DNA of 64,000 nt from the NCBI GenBank assembly GCA_029465975.1, contig CM055728.1, positions 5,302,900 through 5,366,899 of the forward strand, written 5' to 3'. The DNA comes from Dallia pectoralis (taxonomy: Eukaryota > Chordata > Actinopteri > Esociformes > Umbridae). Below, piece after piece: positions 22,872 to 34,193 of the stretch. Each line of letters starts with the position of its first letter. The first letter of the stretch is position 1. The translations under genes were made by a program, and so were the position numbers. The notes beneath the pieces are model-generated. The model was not told where the DNA came from, ran no database searches, and saw nothing but the letters and a program-made list of their open reading frames with translations.

Positions 22872-24767
22872 CGGTCAGAGGGGACGGGCAGGAAAACATC
22901 AACCCGGTGAGATCAAACCATTATGTTATCCTGTAATTAATCAATTATGATAGTATCTAAAGTTAAAGTAATTTTGTTCGGATGTTTAGTGAAGACTTGT
23001 TTATTCTGAGTGTTGAGTTGCTATGCAGACGTATGGTTGTGTGAGATTTTCGTTCCACTGGGGAGGAGTACGGGTGTCTTGGCACTATGCTTACGCTTAA
23101 AGTTAAGTGTTTAGCGTAGTGTAGCGTACATTGCGTATCACCTGATAAACGGTGTTTGTCAGGTCCGTGCAGCTCGGAGAGCGTGACTGGACCCATGATG
23201 GTTGATATCTCATTGTCCCTAGTTTACCGGTTACAACTAGGGGACTGCATATATAGCTATTGTAAATTCTCAGTAGAAATCAGCTCATTGTTAGTGAGAG
23301 GTCTTATTTTTCGCTGTCCAGGTTCGTTCGTACGCGTACGCAAATATCATATTAAAATGACCTAGGTGTGATTCATGTATGATCTGGGGTAAAGCTTCAT
23401 GAAGTTGGGACAGGGGTCCCAGGCCAAAGTTTTGTCGACACATTTATTTTCAGGTTTTCCTGTGCACGAGGAATTCCTATTTTATTGTATTATTTGTCTT
23501 AGGCATTATGTAACATCTGCGCTAATGACATAATTAAGAGTATTTCCGACTATAACTCTGCATGTTTTTAACTGGAACACTATATGTTCCATTTTGTTTG
23601 TTTGGTAGGAGAACTACATTCTAGGTTATAGGGAGATTATATTCTAGTTATATGCTATGGTTATTCGTTTTGTGAAGTTGAATAAGGACATTTGGATTTG
23701 TTCCTATAAATGTTGGCATGATGATATAATGAATGACCATGTGGGTTAAGTGTATTTCTGATACACCCTTTTATTTTTTATTATTGGCTTTTGGCTATTT
23801 TGAGTAACATGTTTAAGACATTCTGAGTTCTTGATTGTTAAAAGGGCAGAAAGTTAATTGTAACTCTTTATCTCCCGGTCTAGAGATGGTTTCTGTTAAT
23901 TTAGGGGTGTTTATGAACTTTTCTCTGACCCTCCCTGGGTTGCTTCTCTGGCTCAAAAAGAGGGGGCACACCCAAGTTTCTTATTTAGAGGGGGGGCTGG
24001 TTTACTGTGTGATTGTGAGGTGGCTCAGCCCAGAGCTAACAGATGGCTGGTCATAAACCATATTTTAGTCACGTGTTTTATCTTAGATAAATTTAACAAG
24101 TTTGTCTATTACAGTTGGTTGTTTTCTCCATTGTTGATGAACTGAAGGAGAAAACAAGAGGGGATGTGACGTAATAAATATATTCAAGAATATAGCATTT
24201 GTTAAATTTGGATTTCAGGCAATTGAAGTGTATAGTTGGATAACATGTCTAAACATTTGAATGGTTGAGGAGAATAGCTATTACAAATGTATTTGGCTTA
24301 GCAAAATTAAATCTGAGCAGTAAACACAATGTCATTCTATTGTTAAAGATGTTAACTGACACATGTAATGCAATAACTGTTTGCAGGTTGTGTCGCATTA
24401 AAAATCAACAGGTTGGACCATGAACAACTGGAGCAGAGCATCTGAGCCCTACCCCCACGCACACACACACACACACATATATCAGAAGCTAACTGAATGA
24501 CTTTAGGTACAGACCACAGAAAAGGTCAAACCAGAACCAAGGAAAAACGTGTCATCCAGACCACAAAGGAGGCAATTACAAATTGTGTGAATGTTATTGT
24601 ACACTTTCAAGGAAGTTATGGACTGTAAAGAGAAAAAGGCTCCACCTCTGGAGAATACAGGCAAGGAATAAGTATCCTAATTTCTGTTTGAACGGGTCAC
24701 GTGCTAGCAACCTCTGACCACCAACACAGTCAGCAGTAATCAGAGAAACCAACACAGCCTGCACACC
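22872..24767 (+). other. Pol-less spacer of the provirus
   Basis: About 1.9 kb between gag and the env-like frame. No DSG/DTG protease, DD-type reverse transcriptase, RNase H or integrase motif is seen in any frame. It holds a purine-rich motif matching the 3' polypurine tract (23838-23852), acceptor-like sites CTATTACAG (to 24114) and GGATTTCAG (to 24220), a purine run at 24141-24163, and a short (AC)n at 24460-24477. Confidence 0.7.
23838..23852 (+). promoter_or_regulatory. Second polypurine-tract-like motif in the provirus
   Basis: TGTTAAAAGGGCAGAAAG repeats the sequence directly before the 3' LTR (TGTTAAAAAGGGCAGA at about 25470-25485). It could prime plus-strand DNA internally, or mark a rearrangement that copied the 3' end. 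Confidence 0.4.
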
Positions 24768-25187
24768 ATGGAACCAGCGAGACGACCATGGAACCCCTAC
24801 AGGAGGATTGGGGGAATGAGATGCAACATCGCATTACATCTTGCTTTTAGTCTCATTGTTGTAATTGTACTGTGGTTCTCTGACCTACAACATTACAAAC
24901 CAAATGTAAATTTGAATAAGACAGGTATTGAGAAAGGCGTTAAAGCCCGATCTCAGGGACTGTTACGAAAACAGATATCATGTAATGTAAACAACTGCCA
25001 ACCCAATGATGAATGGTTCATTATGACTGACCCTAAAATTACAGTGTATGTGGATGTTTCTTCACTTATAAACAGTACTGAATGTGTTTGCAATAATGAC
25101 TCAATGATCTGTCATGTGAATGTTTCTGATGATCAAAGAGTGCTAACATATTTACTGATGTTTTTTTCTAATATGTTTAATGATTAG
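24768..25187 (+). CDS. env: Env-like short membrane glycoprotein (139 aa)
   Basis: ATG in an ideal context (CACACCATGG). The N-terminus is basic with RRPWNPYRR, followed by a hydrophobic segment at residues about 20-38 that would act as signal or anchor. The outside part has four NxS/T sites (N50, N102, N110, N118), clustered cysteines (72, 77, 106, 108, 115) and a second, short hydrophobic stretch at 126-137 before the stop. Position and layout suit the leader and start of a retroviral envelope protein cut short, without fusion peptide or transmembrane subunit. Homology is inferred from position, not proven; it might be a distinct accessory glycoprotein. Confidence 0.5.
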   Translation: MEPARRPWNPYRRIGGMRCNIALHLAFSLIVVIVLWFSDLQHYKPNVNLNKTGIEKGVKARSQGLLRKQISCNVNNCQPNDEWFIMTDPKITVYVDVSSLINSTECVCNNDSMICHVNVSDDQRVLTYLLMFFSNMFND

Positions 25188-25472
25188 TTCCTCACACACT
25201 AGATGGAGGAATAGAAATCCAGAATATGAAAATGACGGTGTTGAATATTGCTAATTACTGTACTGACATTGGATTATTTCAATTGATTGTGTATTATGTT
25301 TGGTAAAAGTATTTTTTTTTAAGAGGTTACAGTTCCAGACATATGACAGTGGTGGATCCATATATTCCTGATTGGTTATGAGTAATTATTGAGCTTGAGT
25401 GAACTAAAATTTAGAGTTGACACTCTAAAAACATTGTTTAAATTGTTTAACATGATTAAGGGTTTATAATGT

Positions 25473-25486
25473 TAAAAAGGGCAGAT
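25473..25486 (+). promoter_or_regulatory. Provirus 3' polypurine tract
   Basis: TAAAAAGGGCAGAT lies directly before the 3' LTR start TGTTATGG. This is the expected place of the plus-strand primer. Confidence 0.65.
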
Positions 25487-26208
25487 TGTTATGGAATTTT
25501 ATGATCATTCAAGAAGTTTAGTTACATGTAAGTCTCATAGATGTTGTTTAGGCCAAAAGGCACAGAGAAAGGTTAAGAACGGAAAGCACGAGACTCTGAA
25601 AAACGGAATCTGGTTCCCCGTCGGAGGACAAGCCGGAATGTGTCTTTACATTGTTAGAGGGGCCCAATGCTAGAAATAGATGTCTTGATTACTTTACTTG
25701 TGATGGACTGTCAAAGCAACTGTATGGGTTTTACGTTCACCTTCATATGTGCCTCACCATAAAAGGATATGTACCAGGCCTCCCCTTTACTTGACTGGGG
25801 AGTGAACCTCGGGTTTTATGACAGCTCCATACATCACCCATATTATACTGTATAGTTTGTTGAGATTATCTGACGGCCTGATCTGTTCTCCATTGAGTAT
25901 TGTTTAGGTTGGTGTGTCAATGAGTGTGCGTAACTTCATTCCTTTAAATACCCCTGCAGAAGTTCTTTTATTAGGTCAGTCTGATCCAGCACAGGTTATT
26001 GTCCTGTTGTCTGATGAAGACTTTCCTCAAACCCATTCTTCAAGCTTGCTATAGGGATTGATCTGATCAATGCAAAAGCTTAAACCTGTATGTGAGAAAT
26101 GGTTTCTTACTTGCAATTAAACAAGTTAAAATTGTCAACTGTAACATACTCTCGTGCGTCTTACTTTAAGTTCAAATTCAGCGATTAAAGTCTAAAATTT
26201 CCACGACA
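25487..26208 (+). repeat. Provirus 3' LTR
   Basis: 722 bp, the same length as and by eye identical to the 5' LTR; followed by GATG target duplication at 26209-26212. Confidence 0.92.
25491..25673 (+). CDS. 60-codon frame in LTR U3
   Basis: ATG-started frame beginning MEFYDHSRSLVTCKSH and ending YIVRGAQC; basic and Cys-containing. The same frame exists in the 5' LTR (19967-20149). Placed in the 3' LTR it would be present in genomic RNA. Nothing shows that it is translated. Confidence 0.2.
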   Translation: MEFYDHSRSLVTCKSHRCCLGQKAQRKVKNGKHETLKNGIWFPVGGQAGMCLYIVRGAQC

Positions 26209-26212
26209 GATG

Positions 26213-26843
26213 CAGACTATTGTAACACACACACACACACATACATTTAAAGTACGATTTGTCAAATCGAACTAATTTTTGTGTTAATATGCCTGACTTG
26301 AGCCTTTAAATTTGTTCCTGCTGATTGATTTGTTCCATGAATTGTTGTATGTGCAGGTTTACATACATAAATAAACTGTTAAACTGCAAGCGGATTTCGT
26401 TTAGTTGAGTACAAATCAAACCCAGGGTGAGATCAATAAACCAATACAGTGCTAATATTTGAATGGGCCCTGGGACACTTTTTACTGTAAAATTTGGGCC
26501 CCGACATCAAAAAGGTTAAGAACCCCTGCACTAGACAGCAGAGCATTGTGTCTCATCTGTTTCCTCTCTCCTTCTCTTTTTCTTACCCTGCATGCTACTT
26601 TCTTCAGCACTCTTTTTTCCATTCTGCTTCTTCGCTCCCGTTGCCTTGCTGTTACTTAGTCTATCCAGTAAATGCTCTAGTGTCCTGTATTATCTGTACC
26701 AGTTCTCTCTCCCTACTTGTTCTCACCTTTCTCTGCCTCTCTTTGCCTCCATGTGTACCTCATGTCTCCTCATACCTGTGTCTCATCGTCTTTCTCCCAA
26801 TCATTTTGTTGTTATCCCTTTACACTTTGCATATCTCTCTGAT

Positions 26844-26892
<49 letters not shown>

Positions 26893-27134
26893 CAATTCAA
26901 TTTGCTTCATAGGTATGACATAATGATGTACATATTGCCCTGGAGTCTTTCCATTCTGTGTGTGTATCTCTGTCTGTTTTTCTTTCTCTTCCAATCCGTT
27001 TACCTCCTTTGCTCAAGCCACGTCAACAGAGGGGGAAAAACACACAGGCTTGATTCGTCTTTAGTGGTGATTATAAGCGAAAGGCCTAGAGCACACCCTG
27101 CTCTATGAATGTCACGCTCTATTCAGAGTTTTAG
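26213..27134. other. Intron sequence with a (CT)n microsatellite
   Basis: A (CT)n run is at 26846-26889 within a generally C/T-rich part (26560-27000). GGTTAAGAACCCCTGCACTAG at about 26514 resembles the end motif seen in some fish hAT repeats. No exon was recognised. Confidence 0.5.
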
Positions 27135-27325
27135 TTGCAATGAGACATACATTTAAGTTGCTTGGGCAGCAATGAGACATACATTTAAGTTGCTTGGGCA
27201 GCAATGAGACATACATTTAAGTTGCTGGTCCCAGCAATGAGACATACATTTAACGTCCTTGGACAGCAATGAGTCATATATTTAAGTTGCTTGGGTAGCA
27301 ATGAGTCATACATCTAAGTTTGATT
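27135..27325 (+). repeat. 29-bp tandem repeat, about six copies
   Basis: Unit GCAATGAGACATACATTTAA plus GTTGCTTGG, with increasing divergence in the last copies. Confidence 0.85.
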
Positions 27326-27622
27326 CAAATTAGAGCAACAGGTAACACACCTCAACATGTGTGGGTCTATGTTTGTGTGTTTGTAGGTGCATGGCTGTAG
27401 GATGGAAGAAATACACACAGATGCCGTACAGGAGGGAGAAGACCAAAGAAGCTGTGTGGAGCTGTTCAATGTTAAACAAACATTAACTTTGATGCATAAT
27501 TTATGCAGTTTCTAATTGAGTTTGAATTCAAAGCGCATACCTTTTTTTAATGATAAAAAGTACTCATCGGCATTAAACAGATGGAATCTCTGACTATGCC
27601 TAGTTATGGATTCCCCCACATC

Positions 27623-27752
27623 ACTAATGCAGTCCCACACGCCTGTATGTGCACATACTCAAAGAGGCGTGGTCAATATACACTCACACTAATGCAGTCC
27701 CACACGCCTGTATGTGCACATACTCAAAGAGGCGTGGTCAATATACACTCAC
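27623..27752 (+). repeat. Tandem duplication, 2 x 65 bp
   Basis: ACTAATGCAGTCCCACACGC through GTCAATATACACTCAC occurs twice, nearly identical, directly adjacent. Confidence 0.9.
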
Positions 27753-27753
27753 T

Positions 27754-28370
27754 CATGAGAGACAGAATAACAACAGAAAAATCCAGAATAACGCATTTTA
27801 AATAAGTTATACATTTATGGGCATTTTACTCAGTGAAATATGTATTTGACCCCTTTGCAAAACATGACTTAGTACTTGGTGGCAAAACCCTTTTTGGCAA
27901 TCACAGAGGTCAGACGTTTCTTGTAGTCGGCCACCAAGTTTGCACACATCTCAGTAGGGATAGAGTCCCACTCCTCTTTGCAAATCCTCTCCAAGTCATT
28001 AAGGTATCGAGGCTGACGTTTGGCAGCTTAAACCTTCAGCTCCCTCTACAGATTTTCCATGGGATTAATGTCTGGAGACTAGCTAGCCCACTCTAGGACC
28101 TTAATGTACTTCTTCTTGAGCCACTCCTTTGTTGCCATGCCCGTGTGATTTGGGTCATTGTCATGCTGGAATTCCCATCCACGACTCATTTTCTATGCTC
28201 TGGCTGAGGAAAGGAGGTTCTCGTTACCTGTATCAAAAACACATGGGAGCCACATGGGAGCCAGAAATCTTGCTGATTGACAGGGGATCAAATAATGAGT
28301 AAAAAGCAAATGAAATGCGTTATTCTGGATTCATTGTTGTTTTACTGTGTCTCACAAAATTATAGACTGA
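27754..28370 (-). mobile_element. Tc1-like transposon, internally deleted
   Basis: Terminal parts contain perfect inverted 19-mers AATCCAGAATAACGCATTT (about 27780) and its complement (about 28313). Inside, on the minus strand, is the N-terminal transposase region in degraded form (plus-strand CCAAGTCATTAAGGTATCGA, TTGGGTCATTGTCATGCTGG), as in fish Tc1 copies that mutate the catalytic half. A large internal deletion leaves about 600 bp. Confidence 0.7.
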
Positions 28371-29553
28371 TTGACCATTGTCAGCAGCGCAATGTTTGTG
28401 TTTCATTGAGTAGTTTATGACCTTCCAACATTAAGCTGCTATGAAGAGAAAAGCATGATGAAATACACAGGAGGTTAGGTATCTGAAAGGAATTGTTGTT
28501 GATTATTTGGTGAAATTCAGTACATACATTAGAAATTGAAATGTGTAAGATAATGCACACATTGAAAAGCCACATGCTTAATACACTGACACAATTGTTT
28601 CAGTAAAATCATACAGCTACCGACAGCTACTTTTTGCTCTCTGTTGTCGTCAGTCACCTTGACTCCCACCCCTAGATAACCCAAGGTAAAACCCTGCAAC
28701 GGTTTATCAAAAAAATGTAAATAGCCTTGCGGGATGATTTTGCACAACGCAGAACGACTGAGCACGGTGGAGAAGAAGGAAAGTAACTCCTGTTTGATGA
28801 CAACTCAGGCTCCGTTTAAGACCCATTTGAGGTTCTCTGGTTCAGTCAGCTTTATGAAGGGATATGATTGGCTGTAGAGGGCAGGGATGCTTTCCTATTT
28901 GCATGAACACTGATGGTTACGGAAAAAAAACATGGGTGATGGTAAAATCAGAACGGGAGCAGATTACCCCATCGGTTCCACAAGGGAGAGAGAGAGAGCT
29001 CTGGAAAAGCAAGATAAGGACATTTATATCAAACTGCTGCCAGCAAAATATGTATCCAGTAGCTAAAAAAAAAACAATTTATAAGCCAAATAGCGATGGA
29101 AAAAGATTCACCCTACAGCAGGGATAGAAAAGGGTATTTTTAGCATGGCTGGTGATAATTACTATCTATTCAGTGTGTGTAGCAAGTGAGCCAGACCTGA
29201 AACATCACCGTCAATGAAGCTCACACAGACATACACACGCTCTATATACCAAACAGGGAACCCAATCATTGAATTTCTAATTAAGAAAGTTCAGTGTGCA
29301 ATCAGAGAGTGCACCCCAGATCTACTTTATGCCACCGAAAAGTACCAAAAAATACCCTGTTGGTTTTAAAGTTACACACACACACACACACACACACACC
29401 AAATCTCACCCACCAACTAACCGGCTAATGCATTCACACACTGTAACATCATATTGCACAGAGTGTGTCTGATCCTATCACAGAGTGGTGACCCTAAGAA
29501 GGACAGGGATGCAACCATTCATTATTGCAACCAGTCATTATTTCCTCTCAGAG

Positions 29554-29586
<33 letters not shown>

Positions 29587-30334
29587 ACCCCCATCATCCC
29601 CATTACCCCTCACTGGGCTCACATGGCTGGGCCGTCGTCATGGCAACAGTGAAACCGTAGCTACCGTACCTACCAGTGTTGGATTTCTGAATTTCCCAAC
29701 ATGCCAATGGGATAGCGAAAGGCGACAAAGCATTTCTCGCAAATCTCTCACGTACAGTTCCCATGTAATGATCAAACCCTGACCATCTGTCAATGCTCAT
29801 GTAGGACGATACAGGGCAGCAGTAGATCCGTTTTGTGGGATTTCGTCATTGATAATTTGGAGAAATCAGGTTTGGCTCGGGGTGGAGGTACTTAAACTGG
29901 GATGGCGATTTTAAGACTGTCTACAAATTAGTAGATGTCACTGGATTCCAAAGCCACAGAGTCAAAATGTACCACTTGTGAAACGGAGTGATTTGGCTGA
30001 GAGTTTCCGTTTGTCAGGACGACACATCTTTATTATTAGTTTTATAATTAGTTATTACAACGATTAATGGTGTGTTCCTAACCAGTATACCCATACCCAA
30101 ATGTATGTTTTTAATTACTTCCAATTTCAAGAAATCTGTTAAGGCCTTGCCCCATCGCAGCAATTCCTATTTTACTGCTTGCTCAACCAGGAAGTAGTCA
30201 CCAGGAGAATTTCTGTGCCCCAAATCATTGGTGAGATAACGCAATGAACTCCTCCTATATTAAGTACTGCCACGACACTACACAATACTTAAAAACGCTT
30301 TAAAGTTATTGACTGTCCGCAGTTCTTTGGTAGT
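28371..30334. other. Intron sequence without recognised genes
   Basis: Contains two short (CA)n microsatellites (29372-29399 and 29556-29583). No exon, transposon protein or terminal repeat was recognised. Confidence 0.5.
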
Positions 30335-30778
30335 TGTGAGAACTCCCTCAGAAACCAGTCTACCGCCACCTGCGGGCAGGCTTCGGCGGTCGTCCTCTCC
30401 GGCCTTCTAAGCCATCATCGTTAACCCCTCCCCCTGCACACCTTGTTCAGTCTCGTCATCACTACACCTGGTGTCCATTATCTCATTAGAGTACTATTTA
30501 AGTTCCCTGTGTTTGGTCTGGTCTTTGTGTGGAATTGTTAAATGTTACGGGTCTTGTACACCACGATTCTCATTGTGAGATCGTGGTCATTTATACTCCG
30601 TGTGAGGATTTATTCTCTGTTACTGAGTGCGCTGTGCCGCATCCTTGCCTTTTGGAATTATAGCGGTTCTACGCTCAACTGCATTCTAAGGGATTGTTCC
30701 CTAGAAATAAAAGAGACTTAGTACGCTACCTGCTACTCTGCCTGGCTTCATCCTTCCGTCCACCTACACACCGTGACA
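30335..30778 (+). repeat. Chromovirus 5' LTR
   Basis: TGTGAGAACTCC to ACCGTGACA, 444 bp. TATTTAA at 30495-30501, and 32 bases later GTGTGGAATT (30527-30536), the probable RNA 5' end. AATAAA-type signal AAATAAAAGAG near 30706. Confidence 0.92.
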
Positions 30779-30789
30779 GAATTCCACAC
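30779..30789 (+). other. Self-priming primer-binding site
   Basis: GAATTCCACAC immediately follows the LTR. Ten of its bases (30780-30789) are the exact complement of GTGTGGAATT in the LTR at the expected transcription start. This is the arrangement of Tf1/sushi-type elements, where the RNA's own 5' end primes reverse transcription. Confidence 0.75.
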
Positions 30790-30807
30790 CAGAAACATTA
30801 CGGAGCC

Positions 30808-31645
30808 ATGGAGCCGGCGATAGCAAGGACCCTCAATCGATGCCCTCAACACCTTGGCCGCTAACCTACGCCTGCTGGAGACCCGGCTGCCAGAGACAGC
30901 GCAACCGGCGGAGATTCCAATACCGAGTCCTTTACCACCTGCTACTCGGGGAATCAACTTGGATCCGCCTGCGGTGTATGACGGAGCGGCAGAACACTGC
31001 CAGGGTTTTATCCTCCAGCTCGAGTTGTATTTGGGGGATCTGAACCCAGCGCCCTCCGACCGACGAAAAATCGCCGCACTCATCACCCGCCTCACAGGTA
31101 AGGCTCTCTCTTGGGCCGAAGCTATATGGTCTAGGGGAGGGTCTATCCTATCTGATTACGAGGCGTTCGCCCGCCACTTTCGCTCAGTATTTGACCATCC
31201 TCCCGAGGGAGGGGAGGTGGGCGAGCGTCTTGTTCTCCTGAGGCAGGGAGAGAGGAGCGTGCAGGAGTTTGCGCGGGAGTTCAGGACCCTGGCAGCGGGG
31301 GCTGGGTGGAACGAACGGGCCCAGAAAGATGTATTTAATGTACATCTAAACCCGGACGTCCGATGGGAGTTGGCGTGTAGTGATGCCGCTCTCTCCTTTG
31401 AGCAGCTAGTAGAATTGGCATTACATTGGACAATCTGCTGGTTGTTCGCGGACGTTCCGGGTTGGGCTCCTCTGTGTCACTCAGCCCTGCTGTCGCTCCA
31501 GAGCCGATGGAAGTGGGAGGCACCGCGTCACGGGAGACCGCGCGGGCTATGGAGTGCGCCTTTTGTGGCAGAAAAGGCCACTCTGCCTCTCACTGCTACC
31601 AGCGCAAAAATAAACCAGGGTGTAAGAGGTCTGATATTCCTGTGA
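30808..31645 (+). pseudogene. gag: Chromovirus gag, frameshifted
   Basis: The start ATG (30808) opens MEPA and stops after about 18 codons; the continuing frame from about 30854 carries PPAVYDGAAEHCQGFILQLE and later VQEFAREFRTLAAGAGWNE, the conserved Ty3-Gag capsid core. The N-terminal MEPA is shared with the gag piece at 61706. At about 31425 the frame changes again before the nucleocapsid. Confidence 0.85.
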
Positions 31646-31749
31646 CAGGGAGGGTGAATACACCCCGTCAGGGCCCTCTGATACCCATACCACAATTAAC
31701 GTCTGTTTCCCCACTTCTCCATTATCTCCCCAGTGTAAGGCGCTCGTAG
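31426..31749 (+). pseudogene. Chromovirus gag nucleocapsid part
   Basis: In this frame a CCHC zinc knuckle CAFCGRKGHSASHC is encoded at 31555-31596, preceded by PEPMEVG. Separated from the capsid frame by a frameshift. Confidence 0.8.
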
Positions 31750-34193
31750 ATTCCGGCGCAGCTGGGGACTTTATTGACAGAACATATGCCAGTCTATTAC
31801 AGATTCCGGTGGTGCCGTTGGCCTGTGCCCGAACCATTACTGGGCTGGACAGTCGACCATTGGGATCGGGGATGGTGACGCAGGTCACGGTACCGGTAAC
31901 TATGGTCACACAACATACACACACTGAAGTGATTACATTGCAATCAATTGACTCACCTTCCTTCCCCGTTGTGCTAGGCATGCCTTGGCTGTCGAAACAC
32001 AATCCTCAATTTTCATGGCCTCGGAGGACACTGACGGGTTGGTCAAGGGAATGTCAGGGGAGGTGTCTGGGTGTTTCCGTCGGAGCGACATCGGTGGAGA
32101 GTCCAGACAGTGTCTCCACTGTGCGCATTCCTCCCGAATATTCTGATCTGGCCCTCGTATTTTCAAAACAATTGGCTACCAAATTACCTCCCCATCGACC
32201 GGGGGATTGTGCGATAGAACTGCAGGTAGGTGCGGTACCACCATACAGTCACGTGTATCCCCTGTCTCAGGCAGAGACACAAGCGATGGAGACGTATGTG
32301 TCCGAGTCATTGAAACAGGGGATGATCCGCCATTCCACCTCCTCAGCATCCTCAAGTTTTTTCTTTGTAAAAAAGAAGGACGGCGGTTTGCGACCGTGTA
32401 TTGACTATCGAGCCCTTAACAACATTACAGTTCGCTATCGGTACCCTCTCCCACTGATTTCGTCTGTAATCGAGTCAATGCACGGGGCGCGCATTTTTAC
32501 AAAGTTAGATCTCAGGAGTGCATACAATTTAGTGCGTATCCGGGAGGGAGATGAGTGGAAAACAGCCTTTAGCACAACATCAGGTCACTATGAGTACCTG
32601 GTGATGCCGTACGGGTTGATGAATGCGCCGTCGGTTTTCCAGTCCTTCGTGAATAACATTTTTCGGGACATGATCGGCTGCGGAGTGTTCGTCTACATAG
32701 ATGACATCCTTGTGTATTCGGATAACCGGACTGATCATGTTTTGCTTGTTCGCAGAGTACTGGAGCGACTGAGGGTGCATGACCTGTATGCCAAATTGGA
32801 AAAGTGACTGTTTTTCCAGCGAGCAGTCTCCTTTCTCGGGTTCCACATTACTATGAGGGGGGTGGAGATGGAGGTTGATCGCGTGGCTGCCGTGCGTAAT
32901 TGGCCCGTTCCAACCACGGTAAAGGCGGTAAAGCGAGTTATCGGTTTTGCGAACTTCTACCGCAGATTTATCAAGAACTTTGGCAAGGTAGCAGCTCCCA
33001 TTACATCATTGTTGAAGGGGGGGCCATCTCGGATTCGTTGGTCGAACGAGGCAGACCGCACGTTTAGTACACAAAAAATGCTGTTTACATCCGCGCCGGT
33101 TTTGGCTCACCCTGATCCATCACTTCCCTTCATAGTGGAGGTGGATGCATCAGAGGTTGGGATTGGTGCTATACTGTCTCAGCGTTCGGGCACCCCTCCC
33201 AAAGTCCGTCCCTGTGCGTTCTACTCGCGGAAACTCAGTGCGGCGGAACAAAACTATGACGTGGGTGATAGGGAGCTGTTAGCTGTAGTCAGGGCTCTGA
33301 CAGAATGGAGACATTGGCTCGAGGGAGCGAAACACCCGTTTGTAGTCTGGACGGACCACTGTAACCTGGAGTACATACGGGCTGCTAGGAGGCTTAACCC
33401 TCGCCAGGCCAGGTGGGCGTTGTTCTTTACCCGGTTTGAGTTTACGTTGTCGTACATTCCGGGTACGAAGAACGTCAAGGTAGACGCGCTGTCTCGATTA
33501 TATGACACAGAGGAGAGGCAGGTTGATAACTCACCTATTCTTCCTGCCTCCTGTATAGTGGCACCGGTGATGTGGGAGGTAGATGCGGACATCCAGCACG
33601 CATTACGCACGGATACATCTCCTCCTCAGTGCCCCGAGGGGCGCGTGTACGTGCCGCTGGATGTTCGCGAACGTCTCATCTGTTGGGCCCACACATCGGT
33701 GTCCTCGGGTCACCCGGGCATCGGTCGGACCCTGCGCTGCCTTACCAATAAATATTGGTGGCCTGGTCTGGCCAAGGATGTGAGGTTGTACGTCTCCTCG
33801 TGTTCCGTGTGTGCCCAGTGTAAGGCACCTAGACACCTTCCGGCGGGTAAGTTACAACCTTTGCCCGTTCCACGGCGACCATGGTCTCACATTAGTGTTG
33901 ATTTTCTGACTGATCTCCCTCTCTCCCAAGGTCACACTACAGTCCTGGTCGTTGTGGATCGTTTCTCAAAGGCCTGCCGCTTCCTGCCCCTGGGAGGTCT
34001 CCCAACGGCCCTGCAGACCGCAGAGGCCCTGTTTACACAAGTTTTCCGGCACTACGGGGTACCGGAGGACATAGTATCTGATCGGGGCCCTCAGTTCACG
34101 TCTAGTGTCTGGAAGGCGTTTATGACACGCCTGGGGGTCTCGGTCAGTTTGACCTCCGGCTATCACCCCGAGGCTAATGGGCAGGTGGAGAGT
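31731..34193 (+). pseudogene. pol: Chromovirus pol: protease, RT, RNase H, integrase
   Basis: Protease active site DSGA is at 31749-31760. Reverse transcriptase shows FFFVKKKDGGLRPCIDYR, FTKLDLRSAYNLVRI and YIDD at 32694-32705. A single in-frame TGA is at 32805-32807, right after the palm; reading resumes in the same frame with GFANFYRRFIKNFGK. RNase H has EVDASEVGIGA and VWTDHCNLEYI. Integrase has a His-rich/CxxC zinc part (HPGIGRT, CSVCAQC), Asp codons at 33899 and 34080 and Glu at 34188, i.e. a D,D-35-E triad. A frameshift follows within about two codons of that Glu. Confidence 0.9.

Larger units (their letters stand above)
19963..26208 (+). mobile_element. Endogenous retrovirus-like element, gag + env-like, no recognisable pol
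   Basis: 6246 bp bounded by two 722-bp LTRs that look identical by eye, with a 4-bp target duplication GATG at 19959-19962 and 26209-26212. It contains a primer-binding site, a long leader with a small frame, a complete gag frame (21306-22871) and a 139-codon env-like frame (24768-25187). About 1.9 kb between them holds no protease, reverse transcriptase, RNase H or integrase motif. Identical LTRs imply a recent insertion, so a relative supplying polymerase must have acted in trans, unless conversion homogenised the LTRs. It lies antisense to the host gene. Confidence 0.9.

Noticed and set aside
22872..24767. Hidden pol between gag and the env-like frame
   Set aside because: No protease, RT, RNase H or integrase motif in any frame; the length is also too short for a full pol.
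26494..27108. 204-codon Leu/Ser-rich frame
   Set aside because: Lies in a C/T-rich stretch with a (CT)n microsatellite; composition explains the open frame.
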